Below are positions 9,110 to 19,031 of a stretch of DNA of 64,000 bases, in pieces. Below the pieces are notes generated by a model. It had not been told where the DNA came from. It saw only the letters and a program-made list of their open reading frames with translations, and ran no database searches. The position numbers and the translations under genes were made by a program. Source of the stretch: CAXMQS01 sp964195995 (GTDB taxonomy: Bacteria > Actinomycetota > Acidimicrobiia > Spongiisociales > JAOTWH01). How positions within the stretch are numbered: the stretch's first letter is position 1; each line of letters opens with the position of its first letter. The stretch lies in the NCBI GenBank assembly GCA_964195995.1, contig CAXMQS010000088.1, forward strand, positions 1 through 64,000, in the 5' to 3' direction.

Positions 9110-9799
9110 TCAGACCGTGTCGAAGTAGCTGGCGAGCTCGGCCGCCATCGCTTCCATCGAGTCGAAGACGAAGAGAACCTGGTTCTGCTCGTTGACGGCC
9201 TTGTCGCGGGTCAAGACGTTGTCGATGGTGAACTCGCGGCGCTCGGTGACTCCGGTTGCGGCCTTCTCCATCTCGTCGCCGCCGGACATGAGTCCGGTCC
9301 CGAAGATCTTGATCTCGGACCCTTCGCGGACCAGCCCGAATTCGGCACTGAACCAGGCAAGTCGCTTGATGTTCTCGCGCTGCTCCTCCTGCGTCGCCCG
9401 CAGATAGGCCGGAGCGAACATCTCCTGAATCCTGGCGTACTCGGGCAGAACCATGAAGGGCAGGTGACCGAAGACGTCGTGGAACATGTCGGGCTCTGGC
9501 GTCCAATCGAGCTCTTCCCACGACCGCATGTAGTCGGTTACGAGAAAGTGTTTCTGGTCGAACTGGCGGTACCACTCGGTCGAATCGGTGTAGCGGGTGG
9601 TAGTCCTAACGACCTCCCAACCGGTCGGCGGTGTGATCTTTGCGTTCAGATCATCGACCGTCGGCACCTGCTGCGGGGAGAGATCAAGGATGGAGAAGCC
9701 TTCGAGGTACTCGGCGCAGGCATAGCGTTCGACCCGAGGTATCTGGCGCCTGTACAGCTCGGCCCACGTCTTGTGCTGCTCCGGCGTGAACTCTTCCAT
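9110..9799 (-). CDS. phenylalanine 4-monooxygenase-type aromatic amino acid hydroxylase
   Basis: The 229-residue protein has the non-heme iron site of pterin-dependent hydroxylases: two histidines in PDMFHDVFGHLPFM and a glutamate in AWFSAEFGLV. It would hydroxylate phenylalanine to tyrosine using tetrahydropterin and O2. It is somewhat shorter than the usual bacterial enzyme of about 260-300 residues, lacking part of the N-terminal extension. The substrate (Phe versus Trp) is not settled by what I can see. It lies 8 bases upstream of the lipoprotein gene on the same strand, and is divergent from hflX. Confidence 0.85.
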   Translation of the reverse strand: MEEFTPEQHKTWAELYRRQIPRVERYACAEYLEGFSILDLSPQQVPTVDDLNAKITPPTGWEVVRTTTRYTDSTEWYRQFDQKHFLVTDYMRSWEELDWTPEPDMFHDVFGHLPFMVLPEYARIQEMFAPAYLRATQEEQRENIKRLAWFSAEFGLVREGSEIKIFGTGLMSGGDEMEKAATGVTERREFTIDNVLTRDKAVNEQNQVLFVFDSMEAMAAELASYFDTV

Positions 9800-9900
9800 G
9801 GCAACCTCCGGTGGTCGACACGGGGCTTTGCCCAGCCCCCCAGCGCTGCCACGATATCAGCCGTTCTGCCTAGAGCGCTCCTCGTGCTTTCATAGGTGCC

Positions 9901-11211
9901 ATGACGGGCAGACACGAGGACCGCGGCGGACGACGCCTCACAGCATCAGTCACCGACTTCGATGTCGTGCGTCAGCGCGCCCTTCTCGTCGGGGCAGTCC
10001 TCAAGAGCGGCGACATCGCGGCCGCCGAAGCCAGCCTCGAAGAGCTGGTGCTACTCGTCGACACGGCGGGTTCGGATCCCGTCGAATCGGACCTCCAGCG
10101 ACGTCCCCGCTTCGACCCGGCGACCCTGGTGGGTAAGGGAAAGACGGAGGAGTTGGCCAGCCTCGTGAAGGCGCTCGACATCGACGTCGTCGTTTTCGAC
10201 CACGGGCTCTCGCCTAGCCAGCAGCGCAACCTGCAGGAGGCCCTCGGCGTCGATGTTGTAGACCGCGAGGCGGTCATCCTCGACATCTTCGCCCAACACG
10301 CCTCGAGTAGAGCGGGCATGCTCCAGGTAGAGCTGGCCCTGCTCCACTACCGCCTGCCGCGACTTCGGGGCAAGGGAGTCGAAATGAGCCGTCTCGGCGG
10401 CGGCATAGGGACCCGCGGGCCGGGCGAAACCAAGCTGGAGACGGACAGGCGGCGAATCACAGAACGGATCCGTGCCCTAGAGAAGGAGCTGGAACACCTG
10501 AGCACCGTTAGGGCAACCCAGCGCAAGGCCAGGGAACGCGCCACGTCGCCCGAGCTGGCACTCGTCGGATACACCAACGCCGGCAAGTCCACCCTGCTCA
10601 ATCAGCTGACAGACGCCGGCGTCCTCACCGAGGATCGGCTCTTCTCGACCCTCGACTCGACGGTGAGGCGCTTCGACCTGCCGGGAGGACAGGAGGTGCT
10701 GCTCGCCGACACGGTCGGATTCGTACAGAGGCTCCCCCACCACCTTGTCGAGGCGTTTCGGTCGACGCTCGATGAGGCCGTCCACGCCGACCTGCTCATC
10801 CATCTGGTCGATGGCTCGACGGCACAGGCAGAGCAACAGATCGAAGCAGTTCGTCAGGTCCTCGCAGAGATAGGTGCCGGCGAGATCCCCGAGCTCCTGG
10901 TGCTCAACAAGGGCGATATAGCCGAGGCAGAGGTCTACAACCGGCTTCGTCTGCTGCACCCCGAGGCGGTACCGATCTCAGCGCTCAGCGGGGACGGAAT
11001 GGAGGGGCTCTTCGAGGCAGTCGTGAAGAAGCTGGCAGAGGCGACCACCGAGATCGAGCTCTTCGTGCCATACGCCCGCGGGGATGCCATGGCCGCCCTG
11101 CATCGGCGCGGCGAGGTGCTGAGCGAGACCCACAACGACGACGGGACAGTGGTTAGAGTGCGGCTCCCCCACGATGTCGTAGAGGAGTTCGCCGACCTCC
11201 AGCGAGGCTGA
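9901..11211 (+). CDS. hflX: ribosome-associated GTPase HflX
   Basis: The 436-residue protein has the HflX N-terminal domain with VGKGKTEELASLV and VVFDHGLSPSQQRNL. A helical linker follows (GGIGTRGPGETKLETDRRRI). The GTPase domain has G1 GYTNAGKST, G3 DTVGFVQRLPH and G4 NKGD. HflX binds the 50S ribosome and splits stalled or hibernating 70S particles. The G4 motif has Gly where Val, Ala or Cys is usual. The gene starts a plus-strand pair with the hybrid kinase 41 bases downstream. Confidence 0.93.
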   Translation: MTGRHEDRGGRRLTASVTDFDVVRQRALLVGAVLKSGDIAAAEASLEELVLLVDTAGSDPVESDLQRRPRFDPATLVGKGKTEELASLVKALDIDVVVFDHGLSPSQQRNLQEALGVDVVDREAVILDIFAQHASSRAGMLQVELALLHYRLPRLRGKGVEMSRLGGGIGTRGPGETKLETDRRRITERIRALEKELEHLSTVRATQRKARERATSPELALVGYTNAGKSTLLNQLTDAGVLTEDRLFSTLDSTVRRFDLPGGQEVLLADTVGFVQRLPHHLVEAFRSTLDEAVHADLLIHLVDGSTAQAEQQIEAVRQVLAEIGAGEIPELLVLNKGDIAEAEVYNRLRLLHPEAVPISALSGDGMEGLFEAVVKKLAEATTEIELFVPYARGDAMAALHRRGEVLSETHNDDGTVVRVRLPHDVVEEFADLQRG

Positions 11212-11252
11212 ATTACCTCAACCTGCCAGGTCGATAGCCCGATATACCTAGG

Positions 11253-14180
11253 ATGCGAGGGACTCGCGGGAGCATTGCTCCCGTACAACCCGAGCGGATA
11301 TTCGTCCGCTTGACCCTCTGGGCCGGCCTCATCGGCGGCCCATGGTTCATCGTCCTCGGCCCGCTCAGCGGTGAGAGCGGTTACATGACCCTTTCCGGGT
11401 CGTGTTTCCTGGTAGCGCTCCTCGCGTGGCGCCAGCTGGCGACGAATCGCCTACGCCCCGGACTCATCGCCACTGCCGCCGCCACCCTCATGGTGTTGCA
11501 GCTTCCGTTCTTCCCCGAAGCCGAAGCAGTTGCGCAGACGATTCCGTTTGGTGTTGCCGGGTTCGGAGTCATCGCCAGCCCCTTCGTGCGAAAGAGAGCC
11601 TTCCCCTTCTATGCCCTGTACATGGGTGCCATGTACATGACTCAGCTGTACTGGACACCGGTTAGGACCAATACGGTCGTCAGCCTTGGCTTCGAGGTTG
11701 CCCTGTTCACGCTGATCTCAGTGGCCCTCCGCTTCATCTCAGGAGCCTCGGAGAAGAACAACCTGCGCTACCGCCACCTCTTCGAACGAGTGCCGACATC
11801 GATCTGGCTGGAGGACTTCTCAGAGGTCGCTGCCGTCATGAACGAGTGGAAACGGGCCGGCGTGCGCGACATCGAGGCCTTCCTGGAGGAGAACCCTGTC
11901 GAATTCGATCGGGCGATCTCCAAGATCACCGTGACCGACGTCAACCCTGCCACCGTCCGGCTGCTAAACGCCCCGGATCGCTCCAGCGTTCTCGGAACCC
12001 TCGACCCTCGCACCATCATCGAAGACACGCGCTCCTCGTTCGCGGCCATTCTCACGGCGATCTGGAACGACCAGGACACCGTCAAAACCGACGTCGTGGG
12101 GACGACAATCGACGGCAGACCGCTAGAAGCAGTACTTCGGATGCTGGCGCCGCGCGACGAGATGGGTCGGCTGCAACTAGAGGATGTGGTCGTATCGATG
12201 GCAGATGTCACCGACCTCAAGGCGACCCAGCGCCAGCTGGAACGCGCCAAGACCGCAGCAGAGGCGGCGTCGATCACCAAGTCGGAGTTCCTCGCCAACA
12301 TGAGCCATGAGATTCGCACCCCGATGAACGCCATCCTTGGCATGACGGAACTGGCACTGGTCACGGACATGACGCCGGAGCAGCGTGAGTATCTCGGCAT
12401 GACGAAGTCCTCAGTCGACGCACTGCTCACCCTCGTCAACGACATCCTTGACTTCTCGAAGATCGAGGCCGGCAAGATGCAACTCGACAACGTCGCCTTC
12501 AGCGTGCGCGACAGCATCGGCGACACCATCCGCACTCTGGCAGTGAAGGCCGCCGAGAAGGGGCTGGCGCTGACTCACGAGATCGTTGGAGATATTCCGG
12601 AGGGGTTGCAGGGCGACCCCGGCCGCCTTCGCCAGATACTCATCAACCTCATCGGGAACGCATTGAAGTTCACTCACGTCGGCGGTGTTGCCGTCACCGT
12701 TACCGCTGATGACATGGGCGGCGACGAGACCATGCTCCATTTCTCGGTTGCAGACACCGGGATCGGGATTCCGGACGACCAACAGGACGCCATCTTCGAC
12801 ACGTTCGCCCAGGCGGACGGATCTGCCACTCGTCGCTACGGCGGGACCGGGCTCGGATTGTCCATCACCGCACAACTCGTTGAGATGATGGGTGGCCGTA
12901 CCTGGGTGGAGAGCGAGGTAGGGGCTGGAAGCATATTTCACTTCACAGCGCGTTTCGGGATAGTCGACGACTCGACCGTTTCGGTGGCGACAACAGACCT
13001 CTCCCGAACGAAGGTGCTAACTGTTGCCGACCGGAGCCGGCAGCGTGCCCTCGTCGAGATGTTACGTCAGGGAGGCATGCATCCCATCTCAGTACACGCT
13101 GCTGCCGATGCTTTGGATCTGCTCGACGATCTAAGCGAGACCGAGCAACCCGAAGTCATCGTTGCCGAGGTGGATGACTCTTCGGGTGTCTCGTCGCGGC
13201 TCATCGATGCAGGACTCCCCATCATCATGCTGGCGGATCCCGGAAGACGCGGCGACGCCGGCCGCTTCCACAAGATGGGGGTAGCTGCATACTTGACGAA
13301 TCCAGTGTCACACTCGGATCTCCTCGACACCATCCGAACCGCGGTGGCGGGCACCGCCGGAGGTGCGCTGATCACTCGCCACTGGCTCCGCGAGCACCGC
13401 AAACACTTTCGGGTCCTCGTTGCCGACGACAGCCCGACCAACCGCATGCTGGCGATGCGCCTCCTCGAGAACGGAGGCCACGAGGTCACTTCCGTCGATG
13501 ACGGCTCTCAGGCCGTCGAGGCACTCGAAAGCAACCTCTACGACGTTGTGCTGATGGACGTCCAGATGCCCGTTATGGATGGCTTCGAAGCAACCGCGGA
13601 GATCCGCCAGCGTGAAAGCATGAGCGGCAAGCACATCCCCATCATCGCGTTGACGGCGCATGCCATGGATGGTGATCGCCAGCGATGCCTCGACGCCGGG
13701 ATGGACGCCTATGTTTCCAAGCCCTTCCGGAGCGCCGAACTGTTTGCCACCATCGAGCAGCTAGTCGTCGTAGCCGGAGAGGCTCCGCAAATGGACATCA
13801 TCGACCACGAGGACTACGAAGATTCGGGCCCCGCTATCGATCGTCGTGAGTTGATGGAATCCGTGGGTGGCATGCCTGACCTTCTCCGCGAGATCGTGAA
13901 CCTGGTCATCGAAGAGATCCCACCGATCGCGGCAGAGATTCCACCGGCCATCGACAGCCCTGACCTCGAAGTCGTCGCCCGTCGCGCCCACCGCATCAAG
14001 GGCAGCGTCGGCAGCGTCGCCGCCAGGAGGGCTTACCTCGCGGCGAGCAACCTCGAGCAATGTGCAGATGCCGGAGACCCCGCCGCGGTGGCTGTGGCGT
14101 GGGACACCCTGAGTCGTGAGCTCAAAATCATGGAAGCCGAGCTCTACGAACTGCGCGCTCCACCTGTCCTCTACGAATAG
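11253..14180 (+). CDS. BarA-like hybrid sensor kinase with two receiver domains and HPt
   Basis: This 975-residue protein begins with five or six membrane segments (residues about 15-160). A PAS-like region follows (170-320) with a coiled linker LERAKTAAEAASITK. The HisKA box is EFLANMSHEIRTPMNAILG. The HATPase has DPGRLRQILINLIGNALKF, DTGIGIP and GGTGLGLSITAQLVE. A first receiver-like domain (about 575-700) lacks an obvious phospho-acceptor Asp and looks degenerate. The second receiver is complete (VLVADDSPTN, VVLMDVQMPVMDG, ALTAHAM, SKPF). The C-terminal HPt domain has the His in RRAHRIKGSVGS. Phosphate should pass His to Asp to His to an unlinked regulator. The 3' end overlaps the convergent acyl-CoA dehydrogenase by ten bases. 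Confidence 0.92.
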   Translation: MRGTRGSIAPVQPERIFVRLTLWAGLIGGPWFIVLGPLSGESGYMTLSGSCFLVALLAWRQLATNRLRPGLIATAAATLMVLQLPFFPEAEAVAQTIPFGVAGFGVIASPFVRKRAFPFYALYMGAMYMTQLYWTPVRTNTVVSLGFEVALFTLISVALRFISGASEKNNLRYRHLFERVPTSIWLEDFSEVAAVMNEWKRAGVRDIEAFLEENPVEFDRAISKITVTDVNPATVRLLNAPDRSSVLGTLDPRTIIEDTRSSFAAILTAIWNDQDTVKTDVVGTTIDGRPLEAVLRMLAPRDEMGRLQLEDVVVSMADVTDLKATQRQLERAKTAAEAASITKSEFLANMSHEIRTPMNAILGMTELALVTDMTPEQREYLGMTKSSVDALLTLVNDILDFSKIEAGKMQLDNVAFSVRDSIGDTIRTLAVKAAEKGLALTHEIVGDIPEGLQGDPGRLRQILINLIGNALKFTHVGGVAVTVTADDMGGDETMLHFSVADTGIGIPDDQQDAIFDTFAQADGSATRRYGGTGLGLSITAQLVEMMGGRTWVESEVGAGSIFHFTARFGIVDDSTVSVATTDLSRTKVLTVADRSRQRALVEMLRQGGMHPISVHAAADALDLLDDLSETEQPEVIVAEVDDSSGVSSRLIDAGLPIIMLADPGRRGDAGRFHKMGVAAYLTNPVSHSDLLDTIRTAVAGTAGGALITRHWLREHRKHFRVLVADDSPTNRMLAMRLLENGGHEVTSVDDGSQAVEALESNLYDVVLMDVQMPVMDGFEATAEIRQRESMSGKHIPIIALTAHAMDGDRQRCLDAGMDAYVSKPFRSAELFATIEQLVVVAGEAPQMDIIDHEDYEDSGPAIDRRELMESVGGMPDLLREIVNLVIEEIPPIAAEIPPAIDSPDLEVVARRAHRIKGSVGSVAARRAYLAASNLEQCADAGDPAAVAVAWDTLSRELKIMEAELYELRAPPVLYE

Positions 14181-15373
14181 CGCCGCAGCTCTCTTCTGGC
14201 CACCGACCGCTTATGCACCTCGTCCGGCCCGTCAGCGATACGCAGCGTTCTGGCGTGCGCATAGAGCGCAGCCAACGGTGTGTCATCGGAGACGCCGGCA
14301 CCACCGTGGGCCTGTATCGACTTGTCGATGACCCATGTTGCCATCTCGGGGGCGGCGACTTTGATGGCCGAGATCTCGATCCGGGCTCCCTTGCTGCCAA
14401 CGGTGTCCATAAGCCATGCCGTCTTCAGGACTAGCAAACGCACCTGCTCGATCCTGACACGAGACTCGGCTATCCAGTCCTGAACAACGCCCTGATCCGC
14501 TATGGGGCCTCCGAACGCCTCCCGAGCGAGCACCCGTGTGCACATCAGGTCGAAGGCCCGCTCTGCCATTCCGATGAGCCGCATGCAGTGGTGAATCCTC
14601 CCGGGACCCAGCCGCGCCTGAGCGATGGCGAAACCGCCACCTTGTTCCCCCAGCAGGTTGTCAACCGGTACCCGCACGTCGGTGAACGAGAGCTCGGGGT
14701 GGCCGCCCCTCTCGTGGTAGCCGAACACCGGGACCCGTCTCACCACCTCGACGCCCTGCGTATCGAGCGGAACCAGGATCATCGACTGCCTGTGGTAGGT
14801 GTCGGCGTCGGGATCCGTCACTCCCATCACGATGGCGATCTTGCAGCGGGGTGAAGCAGCGCCGCTCGACCACCACTTGCGTCCGTTGATCACGTACTCG
14901 TCCCCGTCGCGCTCAACGCTGGTCCGGATGTTGCGAGCATCCGAAGAGGCGACGTCGGGCTCTGTCATCGAAAAGCACGACCTGATCTCTGCGTCAAGCA
15001 GCGGTTGCAGCCACTGTTCCTGCTGGAGTGGCGTGCCGAACTCGGCGAGGATCTCCATGTTCCCGGTATCTGGCGCGGCACAGTTGAGGGCCTCGGGGGC
15101 CAGCCATGGACTGCGGCCCGTGATCTCGGCGAGTGGCGCGTATCCGAGGTTGCTCAGCCCAGCGCCCCGCCCCCCGGGCAGGAAGAGGTTCCATAGGCCG
15201 CGGCCTCTCGCCTCAGTCTTCAGGTCCTCGAGAACGGGCGGGTGAAAGTCGGGGTCGCCTGCGTCTTCCATCTGCCTGGCATAGAGGGCCTCAGCCGGGT
15301 AGACGAACTCGGACATGAACGTCTCGAGCCGATCGATCAACTCGAGGATGGCTGGTGAGTGTTGAAAATCCAT
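14171..15373 (-). CDS. acyl-CoA dehydrogenase, ACAD10/11-like
   Basis: The 400-residue flavoprotein has the ACAD layout: helical N-terminus, the FAD/substrate motif CFSMTEPDVASSDARNI, a beta domain (VINGRKWWSSGA) and a C-terminal helical bundle ending AHGGAGVSDDTPLAALYAHA with ADGPDEVHKRSVARREL. The last stretch is typical of the ACAD10/ACAD11 branch rather than short- or medium-chain enzymes. I chose the ATG at 15373 because it lies just after the upstream dehydrogenase; the ORF is open to 15403. It would oxidise an acyl-CoA with electrons going to ETF. The matching APH-like partner of ACAD10/11 is encoded separately at 19032-20054. Confidence 0.87.
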   Translation of the reverse strand: MDFQHSPAILELIDRLETFMSEFVYPAEALYARQMEDAGDPDFHPPVLEDLKTEARGRGLWNLFLPGGRGAGLSNLGYAPLAEITGRSPWLAPEALNCAAPDTGNMEILAEFGTPLQQEQWLQPLLDAEIRSCFSMTEPDVASSDARNIRTSVERDGDEYVINGRKWWSSGAASPRCKIAIVMGVTDPDADTYHRQSMILVPLDTQGVEVVRRVPVFGYHERGGHPELSFTDVRVPVDNLLGEQGGGFAIAQARLGPGRIHHCMRLIGMAERAFDLMCTRVLAREAFGGPIADQGVVQDWIAESRVRIEQVRLLVLKTAWLMDTVGSKGARIEISAIKVAAPEMATWVIDKSIQAHGGAGVSDDTPLAALYAHARTLRIADGPDEVHKRSVARRELRRYS

Positions 15374-15377
15374 CAGC

Positions 15378-16394
15378 TCATACTTCCACAATCGTCCGCA
15401 CATCGTCGCCCCAAGAGGCCAATCGATCCAGCGTCTCGTTGATGGTTACCGCTCCCAGGGGAATCGTTCGCGAGATCAGGGAGTCAATGTCAAGCGAGCC
15501 GGCTTCGGCCAGGGCCAGTAACTGCGGAATCTCCGAGGCCAGGTGGTCACTGCTGCCGATGAGCTGCCTCTCTCCGATGACGAGGTCCGCGTACGGCCCC
15601 ACCGCCAATGACTCTGCGGTGAGCCCGACCGCGACCGCTCTCCCCATCGGCGCCAGAACGTCGAGGGCGCTTCGCATCACTGCAGCGGATCCAACCAGAT
15701 CGAGGGCGATGTCTGCCCCTTCCTCGACGACATCTCTGATCGCTGTCTCCGGGTCCTGCCCCGGATCCACCGCGGTAGCTCCAAAGGACTCGGCGAGACG
15801 ACGCTTGGAAGGATTCGGATCGACCGCAACTACATGGCCACCCATGGAGCCGGCAAGCTGAATGGCAGATTGGCCGAGGCCGCCGGCTCCGAACACCACG
15901 ACGATCGAGTCTTCGGCGATGCGCCCGACCGTCAACGCGTGGAAGACCGTCGCGGTCGAACACATCATCACGGCGGCGGCGGCGGTGCTCACTGCGTCGG
16001 GAATCTCGAAGGCGTTGCGGGCCGGGACGACGATGGTGTCGGCGAAGCCGCCGTCCAGCTCCTTGCCAAGCATCTGCCCCGTCTCGCAGAACTGCTCGAA
16101 CCCACTTGCGCAGTGCCGACATTCTCCGCAGGACACGAGATAGTGAAGGCAGACCCGGGTACCCACATCAAGGGCTGCTCCAGCGCCCGCCGCCGCGATG
16201 GTTCCGGCGATCTCGTGACCAAGAGTGCGAGGTAGCGAGCGCAGAGCAGGGAAACCTGATCGATAGTGCAGGTCGGACCTACACACTCCGGCAGCCTCAA
16301 TGCGCACAGCGACCTCGCTGCTAGCCGGCTCTTGGACCGTCAGCTCGATGTCTTCGAGGGGGGCACCCGGCGTGACCAGCTGGACTGCGCGCAT
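15378..16394 (-). CDS. zinc-dependent medium-chain alcohol dehydrogenase
   Basis: The 338-residue protein has the catalytic zinc ligands in GVCRSDLHY and LGHEIAGT. The structural zinc cluster is CGECRHCASGFEQFC, and the NAD(P)-binding motif is VFGAGGLGQSAIQ. This is the MDR family oxidising alcohols to aldehydes or the reverse; the substrate is unknown. I prefer the ATG at 16394 (MRAVQLV) to the longer ATG at 16418. Its stop lies four bases before the acyl-CoA dehydrogenase start, so they likely form a two-gene unit. Confidence 0.87.
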   Translation of the reverse strand: MRAVQLVTPGAPLEDIELTVQEPASSEVAVRIEAAGVCRSDLHYRSGFPALRSLPRTLGHEIAGTIAAAGAGAALDVGTRVCLHYLVSCGECRHCASGFEQFCETGQMLGKELDGGFADTIVVPARNAFEIPDAVSTAAAAVMMCSTATVFHALTVGRIAEDSIVVVFGAGGLGQSAIQLAGSMGGHVVAVDPNPSKRRLAESFGATAVDPGQDPETAIRDVVEEGADIALDLVGSAAVMRSALDVLAPMGRAVAVGLTAESLAVGPYADLVIGERQLIGSSDHLASEIPQLLALAEAGSLDIDSLISRTIPLGAVTINETLDRLASWGDDVRTIVEV

Positions 16395-16480
16395 ACCCGA
16401 CACGCTAGGACGCCACACCGACCTCGAATCAATTCATCAAAGAAAACCTCCTGGATGCCGATGCCATAGGCGGAGGTTCT

Positions 16481-17695
16481 TTGGACCACGAAGCACTTGA
16501 ATTGAAGCTGAAGCGCGCGAAGGTCGAGCGCGACGCTGCGCAAGCGCTTGCAGAAGCGAGTTCCGACCTGGTGGCGCACGTCAGCCATGACATGCGGGCG
16601 CCGCTCAACGGCATCCTCGGCATGGCCCAGTTGCTGCTTGAAGGAGAGCTCGACGCAGAGCAGCGAGAGTTCGCCGAGCTCATCAACAGCTCGGGAGAAG
16701 CCCTGCTGACTCTCATCAACGACCTCCTCGACCACTCCAAGATCGAGGCAGGCAAGCTGTCGATCGACAGCGTCGCCTTCGATCTGCAGCACGCTGTGAG
16801 CGACACAGTCCGCGCCCTTGAGCTTCCTGCTGGAGCAAAGGGACTGTCGTTGACCCTGCACTCGGGGAGCGACGTGCCCACGATGGTCGCCGGGGATCCG
16901 GGGCGCATTAGGCAGATCCTCTTCAACCTCATCGGAAACGCCATCAAATTCACCCACGAAGGATCGATCTCGGTTTCCATCGGTGTCGATGAGATCCGTG
17001 AGGGAGAGGTCGTCCTGCGTTTCAGCGTCGCAGACACCGGAATCGGCATGACGGCAGAACAGGCCGCAGCCATCTTCCGTCCATTCGAACAGGCCGACGC
17101 CAACGTGTTCCGCTCCTACGGCGGCACCGGCCTTGGGTTAGCCATCAGTCGTCGGCTTGCCGACATGATGGACGGACAGATGTGGGTTGAATCGACGCCA
17201 GACGCCGGCTCCACGTTCTGGTTCACCGTCACGCTGAGTACGAAGGAGCCTGCGGCGATGACGGAAAGCGGTCTCCCGGCCGCCCGCGATCAGCTCGAGG
17301 TTGTGCTCGTTACAGACTCGCAGCGCCGAGCCGTCGTCAACGGCCTGGAGGGCGCCAGGGTCCGCGTGATTCGGGTTTCAGATGCGTCCAAGTCGCCATC
17401 GGCGCTCGGCAAAGCCATTGCCGAGCGCCCGGCACACGTCGTGGTCCTCGACTTCCGCGATGAAGGCCTGCGGGCTCCTCAGACCTCGCTTCCTGCTGCC
17501 GGCAACGCCAAGACCATCGTGTTGACACCTGCTGGTCAGCGTGGCGACGCTGCCCGCTGTCGTGAGCTTGGCATAAGTGCCTACCTCACTGGGAGCGTTA
17601 CCAGCCGTGATATCAGTGGCGCCGTCGACGCCATCGTCGGTGGGGTGCCTGCTCTCATCACTCGCCACTGGCTGCGAGAGCAGGCTCAGAGGTAG
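16481..17695 (+). CDS. short hybrid histidine kinase ending in a degenerate receiver domain
   Basis: The 404-residue protein starts at a TTG (16481) preceded by GGAGGT. It has HisKA (LVAHVSHDMRAPLNGILG), HATPase (DPGRIRQILFNLIGNAIKF, DTGIGM, GGTGLGLAISRRL) and a C-terminal receiver-like domain without a clear phospho-acceptor. The end, ALITRHWLREQAQR, is nearly identical to ALITRHWLREHRKH of the large hybrid kinase at 11253-14180, just where that protein's second receiver begins. It therefore looks like a truncated paralogue lacking the membrane/PAS part, the active receiver and the HPt domain. No membrane segment is visible. It overlaps the convergent MFS gene by ten bases. Confidence 0.88.
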   Translation: MDHEALELKLKRAKVERDAAQALAEASSDLVAHVSHDMRAPLNGILGMAQLLLEGELDAEQREFAELINSSGEALLTLINDLLDHSKIEAGKLSIDSVAFDLQHAVSDTVRALELPAGAKGLSLTLHSGSDVPTMVAGDPGRIRQILFNLIGNAIKFTHEGSISVSIGVDEIREGEVVLRFSVADTGIGMTAEQAAAIFRPFEQADANVFRSYGGTGLGLAISRRLADMMDGQMWVESTPDAGSTFWFTVTLSTKEPAAMTESGLPAARDQLEVVLVTDSQRRAVVNGLEGARVRVIRVSDASKSPSALGKAIAERPAHVVVLDFRDEGLRAPQTSLPAAGNAKTIVLTPAGQRGDAARCRELGISAYLTGSVTSRDISGAVDAIVGGVPALITRHWLREQAQR

Positions 17696-19014
17696 TCGGT
17701 GACCTCCGGATGCTGCGGCTCCGGATCGGGATCACTCGGCGTCTCAACCTTGAGTCGACGAGCCTCGGCGAGTGGCACCAACAGCCCGCTGATGTACACG
17801 AGCTGAGCCAACAAAGCGCCGACGCCTGCGAGCGCCAGGCCGAACCCAACGGGAATGCTGATCACCACCGGGAGCAAAGCGCCCAGAACCCATGCTGATT
17901 GGAAAATGGTCTCGGAAACGGTGAAGGCGTGCCCTCGATCCTCCGGTGTCACGGTCGACTGCAGGAGACCGTCGTAACCGAACTTGGCAGTCCCCCAAGC
18001 CAGGCCGGCGGCACCCGCCAGAGCGACTGCGGCGGGAAGACCGAAGATCTGCGCGGCAACGAAGGCTGCCGCTGCCTCCACCGCGAGCGAAGCGACGACC
18101 ATCGGCTCCTCACGCAGGTGTCTTTCTAACCACGGTGACGTCAGCGAGGCGATGAAGAACCCGAAACCGGCACCGGCGAGCATGGCTCCGAAGTCGGCAA
18201 CAGGCGCATCCACGTCGCGGAACGCGAACGCAACCAGCATCAGCAGGTACCCGTTCAGAAAGCGCACGCCCGCGGTCGCCACCCGCGCCAACCGAACGCC
18301 CCGCGGTGCAGGAGCCCGCCGCCTCCAGCCGCCGACCACTTGATCCGAAGGGACTTCCGGCAGCTGCACCCCCGCCACAGTGGCTGCGGCGAACAGGACC
18401 GAGGCCACGGCGATGGCCAGCCAGGGCGCGATAGCGACGAGCCCCACTCCAAGGAGGGCCACCGCGGCCGTGGTCAGAATGCCGATTCGAGCGAGGCGAG
18501 CGTTGGCCGAGACCAACTCGACAGGATTGTCGATAACAACGGGCATGAGACTGCCTCGACCTATGCCGTGGACACGACTGGAGATGAGCAAGAGAAAGGC
18601 CAGCGGGAACAACCAGATCGAGTCGAGGCCGGTGATCAGCAAGCCGAAGGCAACGAGGGTTCGTGCCGCGGTGCTGAGGATGATGCCTGCGCGGTACGCC
18701 GTCGGAAAACGCAGGAAGAGCCGGGTGAGGAGCGGTCCGATCACCGTGAACGGCGCCAGCGTCAACAGCAGATAGAGCGCCATCTTGTCTCTGGCTTCTG
18801 CCGATGGGACCTGAAAGAAGAGGGAACCGGCCAGTGACATCGTGATCAGAGTGTCACCGGCAACGGCTGCGGAGTGGGACTCGGCCAACCGCCGGAACCT
18901 CTCTCCCTTGGAAGTGAACTGGGCACCGGCCGACTGCAGGGCGCGCTTGGAGCCACGGCCGACGGCACCTCGGAACGACTTCCCGCGAGTCGGCTTGCCC
19001 GGATTGGTTTCCAT
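17686..19014 (-). CDS. MFS transporter
   Basis: The 442-residue protein has a basic N-terminus of about 45 residues, then about 12 hydrophobic segments, and a short acidic tail. A motif like TVTPEDRGHAFTVSETIFQ between segments 10 and 11 and LLTRLFLRFPTAYRAGI in the 2-3 loop place it in the MFS. I see no residues that give the substrate. It is followed upstream by the APH-like kinase gene with 17 bases between. Confidence 0.75.
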   Translation of the reverse strand: METNPGKPTRGKSFRGAVGRGSKRALQSAGAQFTSKGERFRRLAESHSAAVAGDTLITMSLAGSLFFQVPSAEARDKMALYLLLTLAPFTVIGPLLTRLFLRFPTAYRAGIILSTAARTLVAFGLLITGLDSIWLFPLAFLLLISSRVHGIGRGSLMPVVIDNPVELVSANARLARIGILTTAAVALLGVGLVAIAPWLAIAVASVLFAAATVAGVQLPEVPSDQVVGGWRRRAPAPRGVRLARVATAGVRFLNGYLLMLVAFAFRDVDAPVADFGAMLAGAGFGFFIASLTSPWLERHLREEPMVVASLAVEAAAAFVAAQIFGLPAAVALAGAAGLAWGTAKFGYDGLLQSTVTPEDRGHAFTVSETIFQSAWVLGALLPVVISIPVGFGLALAGVGALLAQLVYISGLLVPLAEARRLKVETPSDPDPEPQHPEVTDYL

Positions 19015-19031
19015 ACGCGTGATGAACCTCG

